Assembly (NCBI GenBank): GCA_016710065.1
Contig: JADJLP010000001.1
Span: 1 to 64,000, forward strand
Direction: 5' to 3'
Length of the DNA stretch: 64,000 nt
Source of the DNA: Candidatus Ideonella esbjergensis
GTDB taxonomy: Bacteria; Pseudomonadota; Gammaproteobacteria; Burkholderiales; Burkholderiaceae_C
Position 1 is the stretch's first letter, and each line of letters begins with the position of its first letter. A program made the translations under genes and the position numbers. This document shows positions 33,704-46,297 of the stretch, piece by piece. The notes under the pieces are model-generated. The model was not told where the DNA came from and searched no databases. It saw only the letters and a list, made by a program, of their open reading frames with translations.

Positions 33704-35242
33704 GGCTGGCTCCCTCTGTGGTGATGGTGACATCAGCGGCGTCATCACCACGCAGGCTGTCGTAGCGCGCGGTATTGGCCAGCGGTGGCGTGGCAACCTT
33801 CAACTGCGTGGCCGCCGTCGGTGGCTCGGGCACCGCATTGAGCCTGCCCAACACGTTGACCACGTGCTCCACGCTGACCTTGCCCGGCGGGCCGGTCTCC
33901 AGCGCCAGTTCCACCGCCACCAGCACCGCGTCCAACCCGGCGCTCAGCACGATGGCCAGCACCTGGGCCATCACCCGGTCGCCGCCGGGGCTGCGCAGCA
34001 AGCCCTTGCGCAGGCGCTGCAGCGGCTCGGGCATGTCGGCGAACGGCGCACCGTTCCTCAGTGCGCCGGGCTTCCTCTGCAGCAACGGGATGTAGTGCTG
34101 CCAGTCGTAGCGGGTCTCGCCTGCGTTGCTCAGCCGGTCATGCCGGGCCACGACCTTGTCATCGGCCACGATGACCACGCTGGCCGGGTACAGCCGCGTG
34201 CTGACCATCTGGCCGTACAGCTCGCAGGGCACCGAGTAGCGGTTGCGCGCCACCGACACCAGGCAGGTGCTCGACACCCGCGCGGGCTTCTCGACGTAGC
34301 CATCGAACGCCGTGGTCATGGGCATCAGGTGCGCCCGCTCGTGCTCCAGCATCTCGGCCACGCTGAACTGCTCGTGCTCGGGATGGCGAACCTCCTCCCA
34401 CAAGGCACGACACCGGTCAGCCAGCCAAGCGTTGAGTTCGGTGAAGCTGCCGAACTTGCGCTGGTTCGCATCGATCCAGATGCGCCGCCGGCTGTCCTGC
34501 ACGTTCTTCTCGACGACGCCCTTCTCCCAACCCGACGCCACGTTGCAGAAGTCAGGGTCCACCAGGTAGTGCGCGCACATCGTCGCGAAGCGCTCGTTGA
34601 CGATGCGGCCCTTGCCCTTCTTGACCTTGTCCACCGCCGTCTTCATGTTGTCGTAGATGCCTCGCTTGGCAATGCCACCCAGCGCCGCGAACGACCGGGT
34701 GTGGGCATCGAACAGCATCTCGTGACCCTGGCTGGGGTAGGCCACCAGCCAGAACGCACGCGAGGCGCACAGCTTCATGTGCGAGACCTGCAGCCGGTAG
34801 TAGATGCCGCCCACCACCAGGCCTTCCTCGCTCCAGTCGAACTGGTAGGCCTCGCCAAGCTCAAAAGCCAGCGGGATGAAGGCGTTGACCGCTGCGCCTT
34901 GGCCCTCACCCTGGCGCCACGCCCGGACGAAGTCGGTCACCCCGTGTAGCCACCGTCACAACCTGCCGCCTTGATCTCGGCGTACAGCGCCTTGGCCGTG
35001 CGTCGCTCGTGCTTGGGGCGCCTGGCGTCGGCCTTCAGCGCCAACTTCAGCGCGTCGTGGAAGTCCGTGAGCTTGCCCGGCTGCTCGCCGCGCCGGTACT
35101 TCGGCGGGCCATCCACCTCGCCGTGCAGCCACTTGGCCACCGTGTTGCGCGACAAGCCCGTGATGCGCGCTATCTCCCGCGCCGACTTGTTCTTGCGGCG
35201 ATGCAATCGCCTTATCCTGCCAATCATGTCCATGGTGATCAC
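33693..35242 (-). pseudogene. istA: IS21 transposase IstA, split by a frameshift
   Basis: The 5' part (35242 to 34937, start at the ATG at 35242) has an HTH: MDMIGRIRRLHRRKNKSAREIARITGLSRNTVAKWL. It stops after AAGCDGGYTG. The 3' part (from a GTG at 34940) begins TDFVRAWRQGEG and carries the DDE core: FDWSEEGL, IYDNMKTAV and GWEKGVVEKNVQDSRRRIW. In intact relatives DGGYT runs straight into TDFVRAWR, so one base seems to be missing near 34941. The halves overlap as GTGA, so coupled translation of a two-piece protein is conceivable, but decay is the simpler reading. Confidence 0.85.
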
Positions 35243-35347
35243 TCCTCTTCCTCTGCTGCACTAAAAAGCAGCAGAGTAGGTTGTTCACCTGGCTCAGTTT
35301 TGGGTCGGCACTACCCTCAAAAGTGGCTCAGTTTTCGGTCGGCGACA

Positions 35348-35495
35348 ACAAGCGGGTCCATTCATCCTCGATCCGCTGCGTCCACTTGGCTGCATACAGG
35401 CCCGTCGCGGCCACGCTCATCAGCGAGTCGCAGACCGCAACCGGGAATAGCACGCACGCATCGAGCAGTGCCGTATAGCGCGCGTGCCCGGCCAT
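35348..35495 (-). pseudogene. PIN-domain toxin, N-terminal stump cut by IS21
   Basis: From the ATG at 35495 the frame reads MAGHARYTALLDACVLFPVA, then DSLMSVAATGLYAAKWTQRIEDEW, and runs into the IS21 end. The first acidic residue of a PIN ribonuclease site is present (LLDACVL). The remaining catalytic residues are missing. The start lies one base after the antitoxin stop, so this was the toxin of a two-gene module. Confidence 0.75.
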
Positions 35496-35496
35496 G

Positions 35497-35967
35497 TCAG
35501 TAGTCGAGCCCCAGCTCGCGTGCGTTGTCGGACATGCGTTCCAGGGCCGACTTCTGTTGCGCCCGCATATTCACAGCATAGGTTTGCAGGTCATCGAAGG
35601 TCACTCGCCTGTGGGTGCCCACCATGCGGTGCGGCAAGCGACCCGCCTCGATCTCCTTGATCACGAAGGGCCGCGACACATTGAGGAAGTTGGCGGCTTC
35701 GACGGTCGACAGTTCCTGCTTGGTGGGCATGAGCACGATGGGCTTGCGCTCGCTCATGGCGCCCAGCAGTTGCGCAATGAAGCGCAGGGCCTGCGGCGGC
35801 AGCTGGACCACCGGCTGCGAACCATCATCGCTCTCCAGGGTGATGGTCGCAGCGCGGGAATGATCCAGCGCGGCCATGATGCAACGCTGCGCCACGCGTG
35901 CCATTTCGGCTTCCGCTTCGGATAGCTTGGGTGGCAACAACTGACCGTCTCGTTCGGTGGTGGCCAT
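35497..35967 (-). CDS. HTH (excisionase-type) antitoxin of a PIN toxin module
   Basis: 156 residues from the ATG at 35967. The C-terminal half is a MerR/excisionase-like helix-turn-helix: STVEAANFLNVSRPFVIKEIEAGRLPHRMVGTHRRVTFDDLQTYA. The N-terminal half (VQLPPQALRFIAQLLGAMSERKPIVLMPT) is seen in antitoxins paired with PIN toxins. With the toxin truncated it is an orphan. An AT-rich promoter region lies at about 36025-36060. Confidence 0.8.
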   Translation of the reverse strand: MATTERDGQLLPPKLSEAEAEMARVAQRCIMAALDHSRAATITLESDDGSQPVVQLPPQALRFIAQLLGAMSERKPIVLMPTKQELSTVEAANFLNVSRPFVIKEIEAGRLPHRMVGTHRRVTFDDLQTYAVNMRAQQKSALERMSDNARELGLDY

Positions 35968-36493
35968 GTCGAAAGCTCCTGGTCTGTACTTCAGGCCTGC
36001 GCAGAATGCGTTCGCCTTTTTGGTCTGGGCCGTATATTAGGGCATAAACGCAATAAATGCATCAAGTGAAACACATGGCTTGTGCCGCAATGGGCTGGCA
36101 AATCCGGCCACTGCGGCCAAGCTCGTCGCGGCCGTGGCGCGGCAATGCAACGTGGGCTCAGTGTTGGCTCGGCATGGTGGCGGGCCTCAGTCTTAGGTGG
36201 GGAGCCCGAGTGTCAGGGCTCGGACCGGACGATCTGGCCCGCAGAAATCGCAGGGCTGGGCCAGATGACCATTGGCGCATGGCCCATGTTCAAGGGCCAA
36301 TGTAGAAAGTCCACTCGGCAAAGCAAACTGTCGGTCGGTTGACGCGACGGCCCGGGTGCGGCCGGCGGAAGCAGACAGCGGGTTCAACTTCGACAGCAAG
36401 CCGCCGATACCTTGGTCTATGGCTCGCGAAACAGCCTGCCGCAGGCCACCACCCACGGAGCAGCGGACGACGACGCCTGCTCCGGAGGCCAGC
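35968..36493. other. Intergenic region holding the right direct repeat of the island
   Basis: No gene was recognised. It holds the antitoxin promoter (AT-rich, 36025-36060), the right 76-bp repeat and the leader of the HD-GYP regulator. The open frame through 36272-36493 is out of character with the downstream protein and is treated as untranslated. Confidence 0.5.
36235..36310 (+). repeat. Right copy of the 76-bp direct repeat (putative attR)
   Basis: From TGGCCCGCAG to AGAAAGT. 71 of 76 bases are identical to 31462-31537 in the same orientation. Together they bracket 4.8 kb with integrase, excisionase and toxin-antitoxin remnants. Confidence 0.75.
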
Positions 36494-37579
36494 ATGAAGA
36501 TGAACGTGGTAATCATCGATGACGCACCCGTCAACGTCAAACTGCTGACCTACCTGTCGCAGCGTCTGGAAAACTGTACCCCCATCGGTTTCACGTCTTC
36601 ACCGCAGGCGTTGGCCTGGTGCGAAGAGCAAGCGGCCGACCTCGTGCTGGTGGATTTCATGATGCCCGAGATCGACGGCATCGAGTTCGTTCGCCGCTTT
36701 CGCAGCCTGCCTGGGCGGGCCGACATCCCGGTGCTCATGGTGACCGCCAACAACGAGTTGGCGGTGCGGCATGGCGCGCTGGAGGCTGGCGCCAACGACT
36801 TTCTCACCAAACCCATCGACAAGACCGAGTTCATGGCCCGGGCGCGCAACATGCTGTCTCTGCGGCGCAGCCAGCGCCACCTGGCCGAGCACGCGCAGAC
36901 CCTGGCCGAGGAGGTTCGCCAGGCCACCGCCGACATCCTTGCCCGCGAACGCGAGACCGTGATCCGCTTGTCCCGCGCCGCTGATTCGCGCGACCCCGAG
37001 ACCGGGGCACACATCCTTCGCATGGCCCACTACTCACGGCTGATCGCCCGTCGGTTGGGCCTGTCCGAGGCTGACCAGGAACTGCTGCTGGAGGCAGCGC
37101 CGCTGCACGACATCGGCAAGGTCGGCATACCCGACCACATCCTGCTCAAGCCCGGCAAGCTGGACCCGGAGGAGTTCGCCATCATGAAGCGCCACGCTGT
37201 GATCGGGCACGACATCTTGAGCGGAAGTTCTTCACCCATGCTGCAGGCGGCCGCGAAGATCGCGCTGGGCCATCACGAGAAATTCGACGGCAGCGGCTAC
37301 CCCGAGGGCCTGGCCGGAGACGCGATCCCGCTGTTCGCCCGCATCTGCGCGGTGGCCGACGTTTTCGATGCGCTGTGCTCGGCGCGACCCTACAAGGCGG
37401 CATGGCCAGAGCCGCAGGCGGTGGCGCTGTTGCGCGAGAACGCGGGTCTGCACTTCGACCCGGCTTGTGTGGCGGCCTTCCTCGCCGACTGGCCGGAGGT
37501 GCAGGCCATTCGTCTGCAGTTCGCTGACGACCCCGCAGGCGAGGTCGATGGCGTCAAGCACATCCTGGACAGGCATTGA
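36494..37579 (+). CDS. Response regulator with HD-GYP c-di-GMP phosphodiesterase domain
   Basis: 361 residues from ATG 36494 (CGGAGG upstream). The receiver domain spans about residues 1-120: VVIIDDAPVNVKL, LVLVDFMMPEIDG with the phospho-accepting Asp, and FLTKPIDKTEF. A helical linker leads to the HD-GYP domain (about 160-350): HILRMAHYSRLIA, LLEAAPLHDIGKVGIPDHILLKPG, IGHDILSGS, LGHHEKFDGSGYPEGL and ICAVADVFDALCSARPYK. It degrades c-di-GMP when active. It lies 7 bases before the cytochrome peroxidase gene and shares its operon with a hybrid kinase that is its probable phosphodonor. Confidence 0.92.
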   Translation: MKMNVVIIDDAPVNVKLLTYLSQRLENCTPIGFTSSPQALAWCEEQAADLVLVDFMMPEIDGIEFVRRFRSLPGRADIPVLMVTANNELAVRHGALEAGANDFLTKPIDKTEFMARARNMLSLRRSQRHLAEHAQTLAEEVRQATADILARERETVIRLSRAADSRDPETGAHILRMAHYSRLIARRLGLSEADQELLLEAAPLHDIGKVGIPDHILLKPGKLDPEEFAIMKRHAVIGHDILSGSSSPMLQAAAKIALGHHEKFDGSGYPEGLAGDAIPLFARICAVADVFDALCSARPYKAAWPEPQAVALLRENAGLHFDPACVAAFLADWPEVQAIRLQFADDPAGEVDGVKHILDRH

Positions 37580-37586
37580 GGACGCC

Positions 37587-38635
37587 ATGACGCCGAAGCC
37601 ACGCTGGGTTCACGCTGCCGTGTTGCTGTGCCTCGGGCTGCTGCTTTCCGTCGCGCTGCTGCACGCCCCCGGGCCGGTTCCGGGCGCCAAGCCCATGCTG
37701 GGCCGCGCGCTGTCCGGCAGCGCCGAGGCCTGGCCCATCACGCCCCTTCCACAGGCTGTGGTGCTGGACGCGCGCAAGGTGGCGCTCGGCCGGCAGCTGT
37801 TCCACGACCCGCGGCTGTCGCGTGACAACACCGTGGCTTGTGCCAATTGCCACGTGCTGGCGGCCGGTGGGGTCGACCGGCAGCCGGTGTCAACCGGCAT
37901 CGGTGGTCGCAAAGGTCAATTGAACGCCCCCACCGTCTACAACGTGGCCTACAACGATCGGCAGTTCTGGGACGGCCGCGCGCTCTCGCTGGAAGCACAG
38001 GTCGATGGCCCCTTGCACAACCCCGATGAAATGGGGTCCAACTGGGACGAGGTGCTGGGCAAGCTCAAGGAAGATGCCCAACTGCGCCGCGAGATCGAGG
38101 CCCTGTATCCCGCCGGCCTGGTCGCGGCCAGCCTGCGCGACGCCCTGGCCACCTTCGAGCGAGCCCTTGTGACGCCGGACGCGCCTTTCGACCGTCACCT
38201 GCGCGGCGACCAGCAAGCCCTGTCGCCCGTGGCCCTGGAAGGCTGGCGCCTTTTCAGGGAACTGGGATGCGTCAGCTGCCACCAGGGCGTCAACGTCGGT
38301 GGCAACTTGTACGAGAAGCTTGGGCTGGTGGAAGATTTCTACGGGTCGCGTGGCACCCCGCGGCCAGCCGACCTGGGCCGCTACAACCTGACGCGTGACG
38401 ACGAGCACCGCTACGAGTTCCGCGTGCCGCCGCTGCGCAACGTGGCACTGACGGCACCCTACCTCCACGACGGGTCGGTGGCGACCCTGGACGAAGCGGT
38501 GCAGATCATGGCCCGCTACCAGCTGGGCGTGCGATTGAAGCCGAGAGAAGTGCAGCAGTTGGTGGCCTTCCTGGAGGCACTGACTGGCCGGCCGGCCCCC
38601 GCTGCCATCTCGGGGAATATTGAGGCGCACACCCC

Positions 38636-38639
<4 letters not shown>
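37587..38639 (+). CDS. Di-haem cytochrome c peroxidase family protein
   Basis: 350 residues from ATG 37587. An N-terminal membrane or signal segment (WVHAAVLLCLGLLLSVALLH) is followed by two haem-c sites, VACANCHVLAAGG and LGCVSCHQGVNVGG. Family motifs include GRQLFHDPRLSRDNT, LNAPTVYNVAYNDRQFWDGRA, VPPLRNVALTAPYLHDGS and LVAFLEALTG. It should reduce hydrogen peroxide in the periplasm using c-type cytochrome electrons, or serve as a redox sensor. Its stop overlaps the kinase start (ATGA), so all three genes are coupled. Confidence 0.9.
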
Positions 38640-42247
<3,608 letters not shown>

Positions 42248-42427
42248 GCCTGGCGGTGGCGCAGCGCTGCTGACGCCTCGCCTGAAAGCAGCGCTACCGC
42301 TGTCAGCCCTGACAGGTTGAGTCGCCACGCCGGCTGCGCTATCGTTCACGGGTTGGGATTCTTTGTCGATCTTGGCCAAAAAAGATCACAAGGAAAGTAC
42401 TGTGAATACCAAAAGTGGAGCACTGCC

Positions 42428-42667
42428 ATGAATGGACCGACCGCCTCTGCCGACACCACCCAGACCGCTCTGGATGTGGTGCTCTCCGAATCTTCGCTCA
42501 GAGACCTTGAACCGAGCCCGCCGGCCAAGGCGGCGAATTTGGTCACCGGCCTGATCCACCGCATGTTTGCTGGCGGGGCCCATCGCGCGTCGGCCGATCA
42601 GTTTGCGGCCACAGAGTGGCAAAAGACCGTTTGGCAGGACACCAAGAGCCCTCAGTCTGAGCCTTGA
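42428..42667 (+). CDS. Hypothetical small protein
   Basis: 79 residues from ATG 42428 with a GGAG 8 bases upstream. The sequence TALDVVLSESSLRDLEPSPPAKAANLVTGLIHRMF has an amphipathic central helix and no known motif. An in-frame extension to 42317 exists but has no ribosome site. Coding status is plausible, not certain. Confidence 0.42.
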   Translation: MNGPTASADTTQTALDVVLSESSLRDLEPSPPAKAANLVTGLIHRMFAGGAHRASADQFAATEWQKTVWQDTKSPQSEP

Positions 42668-42761
42668 TGGCCGTGCAAGTGGGGGGATAGGCAAGCCGCG
42701 CCGCCCGCCTTAGTATGGGTCGCAGCAACCCTCAGAGGTTGCCATCCCATACTTTGGAGAC

Positions 42762-43967
42762 ATGCGCATGAACCGTATCCCTGCATTTGGGTGGGCTGGC
42801 CTGTTGGCCGCCATGTTGTGTGCCCCTGCGGCACTGGCCCATGACAAGGCCCTGGGCCAGTGGCAGAAGCATGAAAACCTGCCCACCGTGGTGGGTGCCG
42901 ATGGCCAGTCGCACACCGCCACCTGCTCGGGCTTTCCGGGCACCGACCCGGCCTTCAGTTTCTGGACCAGGAAGGGCAAATCGAAGAACCTGGTGGTGTA
43001 CTTCGAAGGCGGCGGCGCCTGCTGGGACAACCTCACCTGCACCTTTCCCATCGCAGCGGGCATGCCGGCCGGGGTGCCGCAGTTCTTCATGCCGGCCATC
43101 GCCCCGGGCAGCACGCCAGCCACCTACGACGGCATCTTCAAGCCCGACAACCCTGCCAACCCGGTGGGCGATTGGAGCTTCGTCTACATCCCCTATTGCA
43201 CAGGCGATTTGCACGCCGGCTCTGCCGTGCAGCAGTACTTCAACGTGGGCAACCCGGTGCTGCCGCTGCCCACCAGCTTCACGCTGCAGCACAAGGGATT
43301 CGACAACTTCATGGTTGTGCTCGACTGGATGAAGAAGCACATGAAAGAGCCCGAGCGCGTGCTGGTGGCCGGCTCCAGTGCCGGCGGCTATGGGGCCAGC
43401 GTCAACTTTCCCTGGGTGGCCAAGACCTACCCCGAAGCGCGCATGCACGTGATAGCCGACGCCAGCCAGGGTGTCACCACCGCCGCCTGGGACGGGCAGA
43501 CACCGGGCCGTGGCTCGTGGAACATGCAGCTGGCCCCCTGGGTGTTTGGCAGCAACCCCTCGGCGATCGCTGGCCCCGACCTGCTGGCCAAGGGCGCCCA
43601 GGCCTACCCGCGCGCGAAGGTGTCGCAATTCACCACCGCCATGGACAGCGTGCAGATCGGCTTCTACAGCGTGATGAAGGGCTACTACGGCCCTGGCGGG
43701 GCCTGCCCCAACCCGGCCATCGACTGGTACCAGCAGATGTCCACCAAGCTGCAGACCTACGACGCCAGCCTGCCCAACTTCCGCCACTACCTGGCCGGTG
43801 GCAGCTACCACACCACCCTGCGCAGCCCCAGCTTCTACACCGAGGCTTCGGGCGGCACCGTGTACGCCGACTGGGTGGCCAACATGCTGGCCCCCGGCAA
43901 GCGTGCCCAGCGCCACTGGGTGAGCGAGGACTGCCCCACCTGCCTGATGCAGCTGCCCTGCCCTTGA
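42762..43967 (+). CDS. Pectin acetylesterase / Notum-family exported hydrolase
   Basis: 401 residues; ATG 42762 or ATG 42768. A Sec signal peptide ends near APAALAHD. VVYFEGGGACWDNLTC is the oxyanion-hole region of the PAE family, GSSAGGYGASVNFPW carries the nucleophile Ser, and YCTGDLHAGS is a third conserved block. The late His in GGSYHTTLRSP would complete the triad. It is a predicted alpha/beta-hydrolase that removes acyl groups, acting outside the cytoplasm; the bacterial substrate is unknown. A hairpin follows the stop. Confidence 0.85.
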   Translation: MRMNRIPAFGWAGLLAAMLCAPAALAHDKALGQWQKHENLPTVVGADGQSHTATCSGFPGTDPAFSFWTRKGKSKNLVVYFEGGGACWDNLTCTFPIAAGMPAGVPQFFMPAIAPGSTPATYDGIFKPDNPANPVGDWSFVYIPYCTGDLHAGSAVQQYFNVGNPVLPLPTSFTLQHKGFDNFMVVLDWMKKHMKEPERVLVAGSSAGGYGASVNFPWVAKTYPEARMHVIADASQGVTTAAWDGQTPGRGSWNMQLAPWVFGSNPSAIAGPDLLAKGAQAYPRAKVSQFTTAMDSVQIGFYSVMKGYYGPGGACPNPAIDWYQQMSTKLQTYDASLPNFRHYLAGGSYHTTLRSPSFYTEASGGTVYADWVANMLAPGKRAQRHWVSEDCPTCLMQLPCP

Positions 43968-43976
43968 TCGTGGCCA

Positions 43977-44007
43977 ACGCCAGCGCAGCACTGGTCTGCG
44001 CTGGCGT
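43977..44007 (+). terminator. Stem-loop after the esterase gene
   Basis: ACGCCAGCGCAG (43977-43988) pairs perfectly with CTGCGCTGGCGT (43996-44007) over a 7-base loop, 10 bases after the stop. Only short T's follow, so it may terminate transcription or protect the mRNA end. Confidence 0.55.
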
Positions 44008-44088
44008 GTTGCCGCACCCCCGGCGACTATCATGGCCCGGACCGCATGCACGAAGTGCGCGTCGCCCTCTGCGTTCCAGAAAGTCTCC

Positions 44089-44268
44089 ATGACCACCCGA
44101 TCACGCCAGAAGATCGCTCTCAAGCGCACCCGCGCCAAGCTGCACAGAGCCAAGAGCGAAACGCGCGTGCGCATGCCCGGCGCCGCCATCCGCGTGGCCC
44201 TGCACCAGCAAAGCCTGGCCAACATGTTGGCGCCGCACGCCAAGCCCGCAGCCGCCAAGAAGCACTGA
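44089..44268 (+). CDS. Hypothetical small basic protein
   Basis: 59 residues from ATG 44089. It is very rich in Arg, Lys and Ala (TRSRQKIALKRTRAKLHRAKSETRVR, ending AAAKKH), like small nucleic-acid-binding proteins. No family is recognised. It lies 200 bases upstream of the sigma-54 promoter of the isc operon. An upstream in-frame ATG at 44032 is possible. Composition and a clean frame are the only support. Confidence 0.42.
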   Translation: MTTRSRQKIALKRTRAKLHRAKSETRVRMPGAAIRVALHQQSLANMLAPHAKPAAAKKH

Positions 44269-44468
44269 TGACCCGGGCGGGCTGGCCCCGCCCCACAGGC
44301 CTGCGGTTTGAGCGCACGCAGCCCGCGTCGCACTCTCGACAAACCGCACAGCCACCTGTCGCACCAGCCGCACCTGCCCCTGCTGCAGGCCACCCCGGGG
44401 AGGGGTGGGGCTGACAAAATCCCATACCAATCAACGGCTTAGCGAATAAGCCCGGTTGCTCGCCAAGC

Positions 44469-44483
44469 TGGCACGTCGATTGC
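44469..44483 (+). promoter_or_regulatory. Sigma-54 (-24/-12) promoter of the isc operon
   Basis: TGGCAC-N5-TTGC matches the RpoN consensus exactly, 50 bases before the iscS start. I found no perfect TGT-N10-ACA NifA site within 200 bases upstream, so the activator site may be degenerate or further away. The promoter ties this Isc set to nitrogen control. Confidence 0.82.
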
Positions 44484-44532
44484 GATTCAGCCTGCATCTG
44501 CCACCCGGGCAGACCAGCCGCTGGAGCACACG

Positions 44533-45747
44533 ATGGACACCGCCAAGCCGATCTACCTGGACTACGCCGCCACCACGCCGGTGGACCCACGGGTGGTGCA
44601 GGTGATGGTGCCCTACCTGTATGAGCAGTTTGGCAACCCGGCTTCGCGCAGCCATGCCTTTGGCTGGGCTGCGGAGGAAGCGGTGGAGATTGCCCGCGAA
44701 CACGTGGCCGCCTTGATTGGCGCCGACCCGCGCGAGATCGCCTGGACCTCGGGTGCCACCGAATCGAACAACCTCGCCATCAAGGGCGCGGCGCAGTTCC
44801 ACCAGGGCAAGGGCAAGCACCTCATCACCGTCAAGACCGAGCACAAGGCCGTGCTCGACACCATGCGTGAGCTGGAGCGCGTGGGCTTTGAAGTGACCTA
44901 CCTGGATGTGCTGCCCAACGGCCTCATCGACCTTGAAGTGCTGCAGGCCGCCATCCGGCCCGACACCATCCTGGTCTCGGTGATGGCCGTGAACAACGAG
45001 ATCGGCGTGGTGCAGGACATCGACGCCATCGGCGCGCTGTGCCGCAGCAAGGGCATCCTCTTTCATGTGGACGCGGCCCAGGCCAGCGGCAAGACCCCGC
45101 TCGACATGAGCACGCAGCCCATCGACCTGCTCAGCCTCTCGGCCCACAAGACCTACGGGCCCAAGGGCATAGGCGCGCTGTACGTGCGCCGCAAGCCGCG
45201 CGTGCGCATCGAGGCGCAGATGCACGGTGGCGGGCACGAGCGAGGCATGCGCTCGGGCACCCTGCCCACGCACCAGATCGCCGGCATGGGTGAGGCCTAC
45301 CGCCTGGCCAAGCTGCACATGGCCAGCGAGAACGAACGCATCCGTGCGCTGCGCGACCGCCTGCTGCAACGCCTCTCGGTCATCCCCGAGATCCTGATCA
45401 ACGGCGATGTGGCGCAGCGCGTGCCGCACAACCTCAACATCAGCTTCAAGTTCGTCGAGGGCGAATCGCTGCTCATGGGCATCAAGGGCGTGGCCGTGTC
45501 TTCGGGCTCGGCCTGCACCTCGGCCAGCCTGGAGCCCAGCTACGTGCTGCGCGCGCTGGGCCTGAGTGACGAGGTGGCGCACAGCTCCATCCGCTTCTCC
45601 ATCGGCCGCTTCAGCACCGAGGCCGACATCGACACCGCCGCCGAGATGGTGCGCCAAACGGTGGAACGCCTGCGCACGCTGAGCCCCTTGTGGGACATGC
45701 ACCAGGCCGGCATCGACCTCGCCAGCATTCAGTGGGCAGAACATTGA
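44533..45747 (+). CDS. iscS: Cysteine desulfurase IscS (nitrogen-fixation-linked copy)
   Basis: 404 residues from ATG 44533. It is a PLP enzyme releasing sulfur from cysteine for Fe-S assembly. YLDYAATTPVDPRV and SGATESNNLAIKGAA open the protein. HVDAAQASGKTPLD precedes the PLP lysine in LSLSAHKTYGPKGIGAL. SSGSACTSASLEPSYVLRALG carries the persulfide Cys. The ending PLWDMHQAGIDLASIQWAEH is the IscS (not NifS) tail that docks IscU. It is the first gene of a sigma-54-preceded operon. A second, housekeeping isc operon with iscR presumably exists elsewhere. Confidence 0.95.
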   Translation: MDTAKPIYLDYAATTPVDPRVVQVMVPYLYEQFGNPASRSHAFGWAAEEAVEIAREHVAALIGADPREIAWTSGATESNNLAIKGAAQFHQGKGKHLITVKTEHKAVLDTMRELERVGFEVTYLDVLPNGLIDLEVLQAAIRPDTILVSVMAVNNEIGVVQDIDAIGALCRSKGILFHVDAAQASGKTPLDMSTQPIDLLSLSAHKTYGPKGIGALYVRRKPRVRIEAQMHGGGHERGMRSGTLPTHQIAGMGEAYRLAKLHMASENERIRALRDRLLQRLSVIPEILINGDVAQRVPHNLNISFKFVEGESLLMGIKGVAVSSGSACTSASLEPSYVLRALGLSDEVAHSSIRFSIGRFSTEADIDTAAEMVRQTVERLRTLSPLWDMHQAGIDLASIQWAEH

Positions 45748-45753
45748 ACCCCC

Positions 45754-45771
45754 GGCTGCGGCTTACCGCAG
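45754..45771 (+). other. Intercistronic hairpin between iscS and iscU
   Basis: GGCTGCGG-CTTA-CCGCAGCC forms an 8-bp stem with a four-base loop 6 bases after the iscS stop, followed by another small C/G hairpin at about 45773-45789. It could stabilise or attenuate the polycistronic message. Confidence 0.5.
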
Positions 45772-45836
45772 CCACCCCCCGAGGGGGTGCGGGGCCAGCC
45801 CGCGGGCGCGTTGAACCATCGTTATCGGAGCATCAA

Positions 45837-46262
45837 ATGGCATACAGCGACAAGGTCATCGAGCACTACGAAAACCCCCGCAACGTGGGCGGCTTCGAGG
45901 CCGGCGACGAAGGCGTGGGCACCGGCATGGTGGGCGCGCCGGCCTGCGGCGACGTGATGAAGCTGCAGATCAAGGTCAACCCGACCACGGGCGTGATCGA
46001 AGACGCGCGCTTCAAGACCTACGGCTGCGGCTCAGCCATTGCCAGCAGCTCGCTGGTGACCGAATGGGTCAAGGGCAAGACGCTGGACCAGGCGCTGGAC
46101 ATCAAGAACACCGCCATCGCCGAAGAGCTGGCATTGCCGCCCGTGAAGATCCACTGCTCCATCCTGGCCGAAGACGCCATCAAGGCCGCAGTGAGCGACT
46201 ACCGGCTCAAGGCCAGCGGCGGCGTGATCGAGAAAGCCGCCTGCGCCCCCGTCAACAACTGA
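45837..46262 (+). CDS. iscU: Iron-sulfur scaffold IscU
   Basis: 141 residues from ATG 45837 with CGGAG upstream. It starts MAYSDKVIEHYENPRNVGGF. Three cluster-binding Cys are present: APACGDVMKLQI, FKTYGCGSAIASSS and PPVKIHCSILAEDAI. The LPPVK motif recognised by HscA is intact. It receives sulfur from IscS and builds [2Fe-2S]/[4Fe-4S] clusters. The length is slightly over the usual 128 because of a C-terminal tail (IEKAACAPVNN), which adds a further Cys. Confidence 0.95.
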   Translation: MAYSDKVIEHYENPRNVGGFEAGDEGVGTGMVGAPACGDVMKLQIKVNPTTGVIEDARFKTYGCGSAIASSSLVTEWVKGKTLDQALDIKNTAIAEELALPPVKIHCSILAEDAIKAAVSDYRLKASGGVIEKAACAPVNN

Positions 46263-46297
46263 GCTGTCATCACCTCACCCCTATCAGGAGAACCTTC

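Larger units (their letters stand above)
32699..35347 (-). mobile_element. IS21-family insertion sequence
   Basis: A leftward istA-istB pair lies between related ends. The left end starts TGTCGGCGCCGATTC and contains TTTGAGCCAC and ATTGAGCCAGG. The right end, read inversely, starts TGTCGCCGACCG and contains ACTGAGCCAC and ACTGAGCCAGG. These multiple terminal repeats and the TG...CA tips are typical of IS21. No matching target duplication is visible (CACGCC on the left, ACAAGC on the right). Confidence 0.88.

Noticed and set aside
34937..34940. Programmed frameshift in istA
   Set aside because: The GTGA overlap would allow coupled translation, but no slippery heptamer or stimulatory stem was seen; a one-base loss is simpler.
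33321..34949. 542-codon forward frame opposite istA-istB
   Set aside because: Antisense to a recognisable IS21 transposase and helper.
44281..44468. NifA upstream site before the isc sigma-54 promoter
   Set aside because: No TGT-N10-ACA with exact spacing was found by eye, so none is annotated.
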